DNA of 64,000 nucleotides, from positions 69,565 through 133,564 of the forward strand of contig CAYLQA010000004.1 of assembly GCA_964385695.1 (NCBI GenBank). The letters are read 5' to 3'. A program made the translations under genes and the position numbers. This DNA is from CAYLQA01 sp964385695 (GTDB lineage Bacteria > Desulfobacterota > Desulfobulbia > Desulfobulbales > Desulfurivibrionaceae). Shown in pieces: positions 25,031 through 33,563 of this stretch; position 1 is the stretch's first letter, and each line of letters starts with the position of its first letter. The notes under the pieces are model-generated. The model saw nothing but the letters and a program-made list of their open reading frames with translations, did not search any database and was not told the origin of the DNA.

Positions 25031-25383
25031 GCCGGCACCTCCTCGGCTGCTGCCGCGGTCTCCTTAACGCCGGAACTGATGGTGTAGGACTCCTCCACAT
25101 CGCTGACAAAGATTTTACCGTCACCAAAGGCACCCTTGCCTGCAGAACGGGCCGTGTCCATGATGGTCTCGATGACGAAGTCTTTGTCTGCCGCATTGAC
25201 CACGCTCATAAGCATGATCTTGGGAAGCTCGTCATATGTCACTTCACCAATTTTGATGCCGCGCTGTTTACCGCGACCGGCAACAGAGTATTTGGTGACA
25301 GCGGGAAAGCCTGCATCCATGAGCGCCGCCAAAACGGCATCCGCTTTTTCAGGCCGAATAATTGAGCGAATCATTATCATCAT
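25027..25383 (-). CDS. nifI1: Nitrogenase-specific PII regulator 1
   Basis: 118 residues from the first of three clustered start codons (MMIMIRSIIRPEKAD), chosen because GGAG lies 8 nt upstream. PII core GRGKQRGIKIGEVTYDELPKIMLM replaces the GlnB T-loop, and GDGKIFVSDVEESYTIS is the C-terminal signature. An Ala/Glu tail (ETAAAAEEVPA) ends it. Translationally coupled to nifI2. Confidence 0.93.
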   Translation of the reverse strand: MMIMIRSIIRPEKADAVLAALMDAGFPAVTKYSVAGRGKQRGIKIGEVTYDELPKIMLMSVVNAADKDFVIETIMDTARSAGKGAFGDGKIFVSDVEESYTISSGVKETAAAAEEVPA

Positions 25384-25464
25384 AACTTTTTCTCCAATTT
25401 GGTTGCCCTGGCCTTGGCCAGTGCAACCCCTTGTTCTTTTTGACTCCCTTTTCATTGCGCATCA

Positions 25465-25527
25465 TGTAGGAGCCCCTTCAGGGGCGATAAATCCGGCCTT
25501 GCCTTTCGCCCCTGAAGGGGCTCCTAC
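25465..25527. repeat. REP-like palindrome, copy 2 (nifH / nifI1 junction)
   Basis: Inverted arms of 22 bp starting GTAGGAGCCCCTTCAGGGG around an 18-nt centre (TAAATCCGGCCTTGCCTT). Its position just after nifH could raise nifH transcript over the downstream genes. Confidence 0.85.
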
Positions 25528-25579
25528 CTTGAGTTTTTTTTGCTTCGACGGAAGTCAATCATTCATTCTTGGTGGCTGC

Positions 25580-26410
25580 TTAAGCCGCTTCCATCAGGCC
25601 GTAATCCATGAGCAACTGCTCAAGTTCTTCGATCTCAAGGGGGGTGGGGATAACGAACATCTCGTTCTCGTCAATGGCCTTGGCCAGCCCGCGATAGGCA
25701 TCTGCCTGGGATACTTCAGGTTTCCATTCGATAACTGTCTTGCGGTTGATCTCGGCTCGCTGCACATCGTTGTCGCGGGGCACGAAGTGGATCATCTGGG
25801 TCCCCAGTTTTTTAGCGAATTTTTCGATCATCTCTGCCTCATTATCAACGGCGCGGGAGTTACAGATCAGCCCGCCTAAACGAACACCGCCGGATTGGGC
25901 AAATTTCACGATACCCTTGCTGATGTTGTTGGCCGCATACATGGCCATCATCTCGCCGGAGACAACAATGTAGATCTCCTCGGCCTTACCATCACGAATG
26001 GGCATGGCAAATCCGCCGCAAACAACGTCGCCGAGGACATCGTAAAAGGCGTAGTCCAGGGCCTCGCTCTCTTCATAAGCGCCAAGGGACTCCAACATAT
26101 TAATAGAGGTAATAATGCCTCGACCCGCACAGCCGACGCCCGGCTCCGGGCCACCGGACTCAACGCAAAGCGTGCCGCCGTATCCTTCTTTACGGATATC
26201 CTCAAGCTCAACATCCTCGCCCTCTTCTCTGAGGGTATCGAGTACTGATTTCTGGGCCAGGCCACCCAACAGGAGGCGGGTAGAGTCCGCCTTGGGATCA
26301 CAGCCGACCACCATGACCTTTCTGCCCATTTCAACCAGGCCTGCCACTGTATTCTGGGTGGTGGTGGATTTGCCGATACCGCCTTTTCCGTAGATTGCTA
26401 CCTTTCTCAT
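25580..26410 (-). CDS. nifH: Nitrogenase iron protein
   Basis: 276 residues. P-loop YGKGGIGKSTTTQN, the subunit-bridging 4Fe-4S cysteines in GVGCAGRGI and DVVCGGFAMP, and the Arg next to the first Cys that is the ADP-ribosylation site elsewhere. It is the first gene of the nif operon and has the sigma-54 promoter and two NifA sites upstream. GGAGG lies just before the ATG. Confidence 0.98.
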   Translation of the reverse strand: MRKVAIYGKGGIGKSTTTQNTVAGLVEMGRKVMVVGCDPKADSTRLLLGGLAQKSVLDTLREEGEDVELEDIRKEGYGGTLCVESGGPEPGVGCAGRGIITSINMLESLGAYEESEALDYAFYDVLGDVVCGGFAMPIRDGKAEEIYIVVSGEMMAMYAANNISKGIVKFAQSGGVRLGGLICNSRAVDNEAEMIEKFAKKLGTQMIHFVPRDNDVQRAEINRKTVIEWKPEVSQADAYRGLAKAIDENEMFVIPTPLEIEELEQLLMDYGLMEAA

Positions 26411-26479
26411 TGTTGTTCCTCCTTTTGAAACATATGGTCAAAGTGAATGCTTACACAGCATGTTGATGCTCTGTGCTAA

Positions 26480-26495
26480 CGCAAGGGGTGTGCCA
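26480..26495 (-). promoter_or_regulatory. Sigma-54 promoter of nifH
   Basis: TGGCACACCCCTTGCG on the minus strand is a near-perfect -24/-12 element (TGGCAC-N5-TTGC). About 70 nt before the nifH start. Confidence 0.92.
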
Positions 26496-26588
26496 AAAGG
26501 AGATCTTGTTTTTCAAGGCTCACTAACCACTTGAAATCATTCCACAATCATCACTCACCTCTCCGTAGGATCATCATTTCCCCTCTCT

Positions 26589-26604
26589 TGTGTATCGTGT
26601 GACA
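26589..26604. promoter_or_regulatory. NifA upstream activator site 1
   Basis: TGT-N10-ACA (TGTGTATCGTGTGACA), about 100 bp upstream of the -24/-12 element. Confidence 0.8.
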
Positions 26605-26616
26605 CACAAACAATAA

Positions 26617-26632
26617 TGTAGCCCTCTTTACA
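26617..26632. promoter_or_regulatory. NifA upstream activator site 2
   Basis: TGT-N10-ACA (TGTAGCCCTCTTTACA), 28 bp from site 1. The pair lies between nifH and the divergent activator gene. The remaining 26633-26890 is AT-rich with no further site I can support. Confidence 0.75.
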
Positions 26633-26894
26633 CTTTGGTAGCCGCGCAACCCACCAGGGCCGTTTATTACATTATTGTTAATAATACACCATGAAATCAG
26701 GCGCTTTTTTATCTTTTTGTTCTTTTTTGTAACACATACCACCGCCAATAAACTGTCAGCTTATTATATAATTTCAAAGAGATACCTACAAACAAGGTCA
26801 ACCAGTCATACATTATTGAAACAAAGGCACAATACTTGCAGATCATCCATACAGACTAATACATCAATGAATAATATCCTTGGGAGGGATTGTT

Positions 26895-28511
26895 TTGCAG
26901 ACAGGAATTAAGGAAAGACGCATCTCTTCAACCGAGTACCTTGAGCTACAGGCCCTTTATCAGATATCTCAGCTGATTGGCTCGGCCTTGAATTTTGAAA
27001 AAAGCCTGGATGAGATCCTGCGCATTTTGCATGACACCTTGCGCATGGAGCGGGCCACCCTGGTCCTACGCAACGAATACGGCACCGCTCTCTCCATTGC
27101 CGCCTCCTACGGCCTGACCAAGGAGGAGGAGAAGCGTGGCGTTTACCGCCTCAACGAAGGAATCATCGGTAAGATCTTTGCAAGTGCCTACCCCTTTGTC
27201 GTGCCGGACATAAGGGCGGAACCGCTTTTTCTGAACCGCACCGGGGCCCGGGCCAACCTGCCCAAAGGCGAAATATCATTTATCGGTGTTCCGGTTATCC
27301 TGATGGACAAAACCGTAGGGGTCCTCTCTGTGGACCGGCTTTTTGGCCCGGAAGTCTCCTTTGAAGAGGATATTCGCTTCCTTACCGTGGTCGCCATGCT
27401 CATAGCCCAGTTTCTCCTCCTCAACAAGGCGGTTTCCCTGAAGGAGAAAAGCCTGGTTGAAGAAAACAAACAACTCAAAGAAGAATTGCGCCACCGCTAC
27501 AGCTACCACAACATTATCGGCCAATCCAAAATGATGCAGGAGGTGTACCGCTACATCGAAAAGGTTGCCCCGAGCAGGGCCACCGCCTTGCTTCTTGGTG
27601 AGTCCGGCACCGGCAAGGAGCTTGTTGCCCGGGCTATCCACCAGGCCAGCACTCGCTCAGGAAAGCCCTTTATCAAGGTAAACTGTGCGGCTCTGCCTGA
27701 AAATCTATTGGAAAGCGAACTTTTAGGCCACGAAAAGGGTGCCTTTACCGGTGCTACCTCACTGAAAAAAGGTCGTTTTGAACTGGCCGACGGCGGCACA
27801 CTTTTTCTTGATGAAATAGGGGAGCTGCCCCTCGCCCTGCAAGCAAAACTCCTGCGCGTGCTCCAGGAGCAGATGTTTGAACGCTTAGGCGGCACCCAGA
27901 CCCTTGAGGTGGATGTGCGTGTTATTGCCGCCACAAATCGTAGCCTTGAAGAATGTGTGCAGGAGGGTTCATTTCGGGCAGACCTCTACTATCGCCTCAA
28001 TGTCGTGCCGGTCATCCTCCCACCCTTGCGTGAACGCAGAGAGGATATCCCCCTGCTGCTTGAGCATTTTTTAAAACAAAGCAACAAGGATAACTTGCGT
28101 AAGGTCCGCCTTTCCAGCTCCGTGGTGCAGTTCCTTACAACCTATAACTGGCCTGGGAACGTTCGCGAGTTGCAGAACATGCTGGAACGCTTGGTGATCA
28201 TGACCGATGGCGACAAGGTAAACCTGACCAGCCTGCCAAGTTACATGACAGCCGAACCGGAACCATATCCAGTCGCGCCCGCCTGCCCACTTCCCAGCCA
28301 GACAGTATTCCACCGCCCGAGTGAGCCCACACCACCGGCACCGCCCGCCCCCGCTGTTCGTCACAGTCTTAAAGACATGGAGCGAGAACAGGTGGTTGCC
28401 GCCTTAAAACGAAACGGTTATGTCCAGGCCCGCGCTGCCAGAGAGTTAGGACTGACCCAGCGCCAGATCGGCTACCGGATTAAAAAATATGAGATTGAGA
28501 TTCCCTTATAG
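26895..28511 (+). CDS. nifA: NifA-like sigma-54-dependent activator
   Basis: 538 residues: N-terminal GAF domain (about 20-180), a short linker helix, AAA+ domain with Walker A GESGTGKE, sigma-54 contact GAFTGA, DEIGELP and the R-finger region, then a Fis-type HTH (QARAARELGLTQRQIGYRIKKY). A Pro-rich linker (PPAPPAPA) precedes the HTH. TTG at 26895 is preferred because GGGAGGGA ends 5 nt upstream; a TTG at 26880 is also in frame. Divergent from nifH with the TGT-N10-ACA sites between them. Confidence 0.9.
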   Translation: MQTGIKERRISSTEYLELQALYQISQLIGSALNFEKSLDEILRILHDTLRMERATLVLRNEYGTALSIAASYGLTKEEEKRGVYRLNEGIIGKIFASAYPFVVPDIRAEPLFLNRTGARANLPKGEISFIGVPVILMDKTVGVLSVDRLFGPEVSFEEDIRFLTVVAMLIAQFLLLNKAVSLKEKSLVEENKQLKEELRHRYSYHNIIGQSKMMQEVYRYIEKVAPSRATALLLGESGTGKELVARAIHQASTRSGKPFIKVNCAALPENLLESELLGHEKGAFTGATSLKKGRFELADGGTLFLDEIGELPLALQAKLLRVLQEQMFERLGGTQTLEVDVRVIAATNRSLEECVQEGSFRADLYYRLNVVPVILPPLRERREDIPLLLEHFLKQSNKDNLRKVRLSSSVVQFLTTYNWPGNVRELQNMLERLVIMTDGDKVNLTSLPSYMTAEPEPYPVAPACPLPSQTVFHRPSEPTPPAPPAPAVRHSLKDMEREQVVAALKRNGYVQARAARELGLTQRQIGYRIKKYEIEIPL

Positions 28512-28809
28512 ATTGAAGGGTGGAACAATCCACGGCCACTGCATTTTGGAATTTATCACTACTGACTGTGCCTGCGATATCATGAGCCGCAAGGAGATCT
28601 TTGCCGATTCTGAGGAGAGCGTGGGAGAGGTATTCAAACGCATGGCCCGTACCGGGGCAAAGGAGATAGGTGCTCTTGATACAACAGGCAGCATCGTCGG
28701 TGATATCACCGTCATTGACCTGTTACGTTGTTGCTGTCCGGAGGAAAAAAGAACTGAGCTTGCCCTTTGCGCACTTGCAGCTACGAGAGCAACGAGACAT
28801 AGCCCGTAA
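28489..28809 (+). CDS. Single CBS-motif protein
   Basis: About 106 residues. CDIMSRKEIFADSEESVGEVFKRM and GALDTTGSIVGDITVIDLLR form one CBS motif, which normally pairs with a second to bind adenine nucleotides. Several cysteines (DCACD, LLRCCC) flank it. The start is uncertain: the ATG at 28489 overlaps the activator gene, and TTG codons lie downstream. The 3' end overlaps the convergent amidotransferase gene by 29 nt. Confidence 0.5.
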   Translation: MRLRFPYRLKGGTIHGHCILEFITTDCACDIMSRKEIFADSEESVGEVFKRMARTGAKEIGALDTTGSIVGDITVIDLLRCCCPEEKRTELALCALAATRATRHSP

Positions 28810-29500
28810 AGAACTTTTGGAAATCATCATCCAACCGTTCTTGCAGCTTGGTTGCCTCACTGAGCAGGTCTGCGGGCTTGACTATCAGACTGCGGAAGGA
28901 GGCCAGCCACTGCCAGTCCTTTTCCAGCCAGGTCATAATATCTTCCAGGTTTGCAGCATGATTGTCACACTGCACCCCCATGATGTGTGGCCTGTCTGTT
29001 AAAGAAAAGGCCTCAACTTGACACTGGGCCGAGGTAGCCAAAAGAGAGATGGATTTGGGCAGCGGCTCCAGCACGGCCTGGCTGTGCCACTTAAAGAGGG
29101 GAACTATTTTGGCAAGGCTAGCAAAGGCAGGATGCTCCCTGCCGTCATGGGTAATGTGCCCCTTGACAAAACCGATACTCGGCTTGAAATTAGGGCCTAT
29201 TTGGGCGCCAAGAACATGGGCCAACAGCTGATGCCCCAAACAAAAACCCAGGATCGGAGTATCCGCGGCAATGGCCCGCTTGAGATAGCGCTTCTCCTCA
29301 ACCAGAAAGGGATACTGTTCCTCCTGATCCACATTGGGCGAGCCACCCAAAACAATTATGCCGTCGTATTGAGCAAATGACGGCAACCAATCCTTCCACA
29401 CCTCAACAACCTCAAGGGTGACCCCGTTTTTTTCGGCGGCCTTTGTGAGCAGGTGCCCAGGGCCTTCCCAAGCTGTATGTTGCAGTACAAGGATTTTCAT
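28781..29500 (-). CDS. Class I glutamine amidotransferase-like protein
   Basis: 239 residues with the GATase fold and nucleophile elbow GFCLGHQLLA. Where active enzymes have G-QFHPE, this one reads GVQCDNHA, so the catalytic His-Glu pair is displaced or missing. It may therefore not hydrolyse glutamine, or may use the shifted His. It lies downstream of amtB on the same strand beyond a terminator. Confidence 0.8.
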   Translation of the reverse strand: MKILVLQHTAWEGPGHLLTKAAEKNGVTLEVVEVWKDWLPSFAQYDGIIVLGGSPNVDQEEQYPFLVEEKRYLKRAIAADTPILGFCLGHQLLAHVLGAQIGPNFKPSIGFVKGHITHDGREHPAFASLAKIVPLFKWHSQAVLEPLPKSISLLATSAQCQVEAFSLTDRPHIMGVQCDNHAANLEDIMTWLEKDWQWLASFRSLIVKPADLLSEATKLQERLDDDFQKFFTGYVSLLS

Positions 29501-29529
29501 TGCCCTTCGCTTTCTTCGTCTTTTTTTTT

Positions 29530-29572
29530 ACAAGAAAAGCCTCGAACCGGAGGGGATTCCCCCGGTTCGAGC
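29530..29572 (-). terminator. Terminator after amtB
   Basis: On the minus strand CTCGAACCGG pairs with CCGGTTCGAG, with inner GGGG/CCCC pairing, followed by GCTTTTCTTG. Confidence 0.75.
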
Positions 29573-29598
29573 TTATTTACTGCCAGATAATTTTCAAC

Positions 29599-30927
29599 TT
29601 AAATGTTGTTTATCTCAAAACCGGCATAGGCCTCCATGCCATGCTCGCCAACATCGAGCCCCTTCATCTCTTCTTCTTCGTCTACACGGATACCCAAGGT
29701 AATCTTGAGGATGAAGAAAAGCGCAAAGGCTGCGACAAAGCAAACCACACCGTAGGCGACAACACCGAGCAACTGCACCATAAAGGAGTGCTCTGCGCTG
29801 AAGATACCAACAGCCAGGGTGCCCCAGATACCACAGGTAAGATGGACGGAGATTGCACCGACCGGATCATCAATCTTCATGCGGTCGATCGCCATGACCG
29901 AGATAACTACCAGAAGTCCGGCAATGAGGCCGATGACAACCGAACCCATTACACTGACCACATCAGCACCGGCAGTAATACCGACCAGCCCGGCCAGGGC
30001 GCCGTTGAGGGCCATGGTCAGATCAGGCTTCTTCTGGATGATCCAACTGAGGACCATGGCACCGACAACTCCTGCGGCCGCAGCCAGAGAGGTGGTGACA
30101 AAAACAAAGGATACTGCGGCAGGATCGGCGGAAAGAACTGAGCCACCGTTAAAACCGAACCAACCCAACCAGAGAAGAAAGACACCAATGGTTGCCAGAG
30201 GCATATTATGACCCATAATGGGCTTGATGCTGCCGCCGACATACTTGCCAAGACGGGGACCGAGCAGGAGTACGCCTGCCAAGGCCGCCCAACCGCCCAC
30301 GGAGTGAACCAGGGTGGAACCGGCAAAGTCATAAAAACCTTTGGCATCCAACCAGCCGCCGCCCCATTTCCAACTGCCGACCCAGGGGTAGACAAAGGCA
30401 ACATAGATGACGGAAAAGATCAGGAAGCTGTGCAGCTTGATACGCTCTGCCACGGCACCGGAGACAATGGTCGCAGCGGTTGCGGCAAACATGGCCTGGA
30501 AGATAAAATCCGTCCAGTAGGTATAGATTCCAACCCCGTCATCACCGGTGATCATCATATCAGCAGGGCTTACGCCAATACCGAATCCGGCAAAACCGAA
30601 GACCCCGGCGATGGAAAAATCCCCGGGGTACATCAGGTTAAAACCAACTACGGCATAGGTCAAAAGACCCATGGAGATGATCGCCGTGTTTTTAAAGAGA
30701 ATGTTAACCGTATTTTTAGAGCGGGTCATACCTGCCTCAAGGGAGGCAAAACCGAGGTGCATGATAAATACCAGGAAGGTGGATACCAGCATCCAGGTGT
30801 TATTAGCGACATACGTGGCAGCTGCGCCTGTAACCTCGGCGACACCACCGGCAAAGGCCGCAGTCGGCAATGCGATGAGGGCCATTAAGAGTGGCAAGGC
30901 AACCTTACCTGCGATTGACCTGTTCAT
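29599..30927 (-). CDS. amtB: Ammonium transporter
   Basis: 442 residues from ATG at 30927 (AAGGAG 7 nt upstream; an upstream in-frame ATG lacks one). A signal-like N-terminus (LPLLMALIALPTAAFAGG) precedes 11 membrane helices. Typical Amt stretches: NTVNILFKN, YPWVGSWKWGGGWL, DFAGSTLVHSVGG and WLGWFGFNGGS. Co-transcribed with glnB just upstream, the usual PII-gated pair. Confidence 0.95.
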   Translation of the reverse strand: MNRSIAGKVALPLLMALIALPTAAFAGGVAEVTGAAATYVANNTWMLVSTFLVFIMHLGFASLEAGMTRSKNTVNILFKNTAIISMGLLTYAVVGFNLMYPGDFSIAGVFGFAGFGIGVSPADMMITGDDGVGIYTYWTDFIFQAMFAATAATIVSGAVAERIKLHSFLIFSVIYVAFVYPWVGSWKWGGGWLDAKGFYDFAGSTLVHSVGGWAALAGVLLLGPRLGKYVGGSIKPIMGHNMPLATIGVFLLWLGWFGFNGGSVLSADPAAVSFVFVTTSLAAAAGVVGAMVLSWIIQKKPDLTMALNGALAGLVGITAGADVVSVMGSVVIGLIAGLLVVISVMAIDRMKIDDPVGAISVHLTCGIWGTLAVGIFSAEHSFMVQLLGVVAYGVVCFVAAFALFFILKITLGIRVDEEEEMKGLDVGEHGMEAYAGFEINNI

Positions 30928-30971
30928 TGGAAACTCCTTGTTGCTTGATTTGATCAGATTCATATTCGTTC

Positions 30972-31310
30972 CTAAATGGCCTCCTTGTCGGTTTCACCTG
31001 TCCGGATACGGCAGATGGAGTCAACCGGCAGGACAAAAATTTTGCCATCACCAATTTTTCCTGTCTTCACGCTGTTCATAATGGTTTCAACTACCTTGTC
31101 CACCATCTCTCCGTCGACAACGATCTCGACCTTGACCTTGGGGATAAAGTCCACCACGTACTCGGCACCACGGTAAATTTCCGTATGCCCCTTCTGACGC
31201 CCAAACCCTTTTACTTCGGTGACGGTCATACCCTGTACACCGAGCTCGGACATCGCTTCCTTGAGATCATCAAGTTTAAATGGCTTGATGATTGCTTCAA
31301 TTTTCTTCAT
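30972..31310 (-). CDS. glnB: Nitrogen regulatory protein PII
   Basis: 112 residues, standard length. T-loop KGHTEIYRGAEYVVDFIPK carries Tyr51, the uridylylation site, and GDGKIFVLPVDSICRIRTGE ends the fold. Linked to amtB it acts as GlnK, blocking ammonium entry at high nitrogen. It is the third PII-type gene in the window with nifI1 and nifI2. Confidence 0.95.
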   Translation of the reverse strand: MKKIEAIIKPFKLDDLKEAMSELGVQGMTVTEVKGFGRQKGHTEIYRGAEYVVDFIPKVKVEIVVDGEMVDKVVETIMNSVKTGKIGDGKIFVLPVDSICRIRTGETDKEAI

Positions 31311-31394
31311 TCCTTTTCCTCCGTTGAAACTGCACTGAGTGCTAAAGTCTTGTCACCACCGGTATGGGGTGTGTTACAATCTGGGTATGGGTAC

Positions 31395-31410
31395 TACAAG
31401 GTGCGTGCCA
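31395..31410 (-). promoter_or_regulatory. Sigma-54-type promoter of glnB-amtB
   Basis: TGGCACGCACCTTGTA on the minus strand fits -24/-12 with T in place of C at the -12 GC. About 85 nt before glnB. No TGT-N10-ACA site seen in 31411-31607, so NtrC rather than NifA may act here. Confidence 0.75.
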
Positions 31411-31607
31411 ACACCTTTCACTTTCCCAAAAAGACATCGTAACCGCTCGAAACTTAAGGGTTTTTATTTTTTAAACAGACAAGAACAAGCCACAAAACAG
31501 AAAATTGCATTATTACTTTTTTGTAATTTATCAACCTTACACTAATTCAATTAAGTACATTTTTGTAACAAATAACCCTTTCCAGCAACAGGCAGAGGAC
31601 GATTCAA

Positions 31608-33062
31608 ATGGCAACTTTCGATTACGACATCGGTGTCATTGGCGGAGGGGCAGCCGGCCTTACGGTCACGGCTGGTGCGGCACAACTGGGCGCAAAAAGC
31701 TTGATCATTGAACAAGAGCCAAAGCTTGGAGGCGACTGCCTGCACTATGGCTGCGTGCCCAGCAAAACCCTGATCAAAAGCGCCGCGGTCTACCACCTCA
31801 TGAAAAATAGCAGCCGTTTCGGTCTGCCGGATGTATCCGTGCCCCCTGTGGATTTCAAAAATGTCTCATCCCGCATTCGCTCAGTCATCGAAACCATTCA
31901 GCATCACGACTCGGTTGAACGTTTTTGCAAACTTGGCGCCAAGGTCGAGTTCGGCCGTGCCGCTTTCACGGACGAGCATACGGTACAGGTGGGGGGGAAA
32001 AGCTTTACCGCGCAAAAATGGGTTATCGCCACAGGCTCCTCACCATCCCTGCCGCCGGTTGAGGGACTGAGCAAAATCCCCTACATCACCAACAAGGAGA
32101 TCTTCTATCTCGACACCCTGCCACCCTCCATGATTGTCCTGGGAGCCGGACCCATTGCCCTGGAAATGGCCCAATCATTCTGTCGGCTCGGCTCAAAGGT
32201 TACGGTGCTTCAACGGAGCGGCCAGATTCTCAGCAAAGAGGATAAAGACCTGGCGGACATAGCCATGGCTGAACTGGAAAAAGAGGGCATCAGCTTCCAC
32301 TTGAACACCAAGGTGCTCAGGGCCAACCAATCTGGCGGGATGAAGGAAATCGTCTTTCAAGATGCGGCGGGCCGCGAGGTGACAGTACAGGCAGATACCC
32401 TTCTTGTTGCCTTGGGTCGCACAGTCAACATTAATGATATGGGCCTGGAAGCCATCAGCCTTGCACATACCCCCAAGGGGATCGTGGTCGACAACCGGCT
32501 GCGCACCAACCACAAGCACATTTTTGCCGCCGGCGATGTGACAGGAATGTATCAGTTCACCCACGCTGCCGGATACGAGGGCGGAGTAGTTCTCGGCAAT
32601 GCTGTTTTTCGACTGCCGCGCAAGGTCAACTACACCTGGCTGCCTTGGTGCACCTATACCGAGCCCGAGCTTGCCTCGGTCGGCATGAACGAAAAGCGGG
32701 CCCAGGCTGCCGGGCTTGAATACACGGTGTGGACCGAGGAGTTTGCCGACAATGACAGGGCTCAGGCAGAAGGCAACACCGTGGGCAGGATCAAGCTCCT
32801 GCTCAACGAAAAAGAAAAACCACTTGGCGTGCAAATCCTCGGACCCCATGCCGGTGAGCTGGTCAGTGAATGGGTTGCCACCCTCAATGGCGGAGTCAAA
32901 CTTGCCACCATGGCCTCTGCCGTGCACCCCTATCCAACTATTGCAGAAATAAACAAGCGTGTAGCCGGAGGATTCTTGAGCAAAAAATTATTTTCGGCTA
33001 AGGTGAGAAAAGCGTTATCGTTTTTCTTTAGCCTCCAAGGACGGGCCTGCGAGATCGAATAA
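31608..33062 (+). CDS. FAD-dependent pyridine nucleotide-disulfide oxidoreductase (mercuric-reductase-like)
   Basis: 484 residues: FAD site GVIGGGAAGLTVTAGAA, redox disulfide GGDCLHYGCVPSK, NAD(P) site VLGAGPIALEMAQSF and FAAGDVTGMYQFTHAA, then the dimerisation domain. The C-terminal Cys pair of true mercuric reductases is absent (ends RACEIE) and no mer genes are nearby, so another disulfide or quinone substrate is likely. AGAGGA precedes the ATG. Confidence 0.88.
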   Translation: MATFDYDIGVIGGGAAGLTVTAGAAQLGAKSLIIEQEPKLGGDCLHYGCVPSKTLIKSAAVYHLMKNSSRFGLPDVSVPPVDFKNVSSRIRSVIETIQHHDSVERFCKLGAKVEFGRAAFTDEHTVQVGGKSFTAQKWVIATGSSPSLPPVEGLSKIPYITNKEIFYLDTLPPSMIVLGAGPIALEMAQSFCRLGSKVTVLQRSGQILSKEDKDLADIAMAELEKEGISFHLNTKVLRANQSGGMKEIVFQDAAGREVTVQADTLLVALGRTVNINDMGLEAISLAHTPKGIVVDNRLRTNHKHIFAAGDVTGMYQFTHAAGYEGGVVLGNAVFRLPRKVNYTWLPWCTYTEPELASVGMNEKRAQAAGLEYTVWTEEFADNDRAQAEGNTVGRIKLLLNEKEKPLGVQILGPHAGELVSEWVATLNGGVKLATMASAVHPYPTIAEINKRVAGGFLSKKLFSAKVRKALSFFFSLQGRACEIE

Positions 33063-33111
33063 CCGTCTGAAATAAAAACATAATTAACTTAGATGAGCCA
33101 AAACGTTCTGT

Positions 33112-33537
33112 ATGATCGAGCTTAAGTTTACCGATGATGGTACCGGTGTTTATGTCCTCATGAGCGGCACCGTCAACAAAGAAGAGATCATGGGATATAA
33201 GACCACTCTCTATGAGTGTGAGCAGTTTCCTTCTCTTTGCTATCTCGTTGCAATCATAAACAAGGTCGAAAAACTCGATGTCTCCATGGACGAATGCAAG
33301 GCCATCGCTTTTTACGATGCCGAGCAACTCCAGGGAAAACCCCGCCTCAGAATCGCCGTGGTAGCAAACGACGATACGATTTTCGGCATGAACCACACCT
33401 GGGCCTCATACCTTGAAGGGCAGCTGCACGCCCAGGATTTTGCGGCCCGTGTTTTTCGAGAACTCGCAGAGGCTCAACGCTGGCTGGCCGACTTTCTCGG
33501 CTCCCAGGAGATTTTCTACCATAAATTTGCCCAGTAA
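33112..33537 (+). CDS. SpoIIAA/STAS-like small protein
   Basis: 141 residues. Third member of the loose family at 6066 and 12001; it shares the C-terminal ARVFRELAEAQRWLADFL. The N-terminus IELKFTDDGTGVYVLMSGTVNKEEI is the opening beta hairpin. Function unknown. It starts 50 nt after the flavoprotein gene and ends 26 nt before aat. Confidence 0.7.
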   Translation: MIELKFTDDGTGVYVLMSGTVNKEEIMGYKTTLYECEQFPSLCYLVAIINKVEKLDVSMDECKAIAFYDAEQLQGKPRLRIAVVANDDTIFGMNHTWASYLEGQLHAQDFAARVFRELAEAQRWLADFLGSQEIFYHKFAQ

Positions 33538-33563
33538 ATCCCCGCCAACTTCTTCTCCTTCCC

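Noticed and set aside
31608..33062. Mercuric reductase (merA)
   Set aside because: The C-terminal Cys pair and N-terminal metal-binding domain are missing, and no mer genes are nearby.
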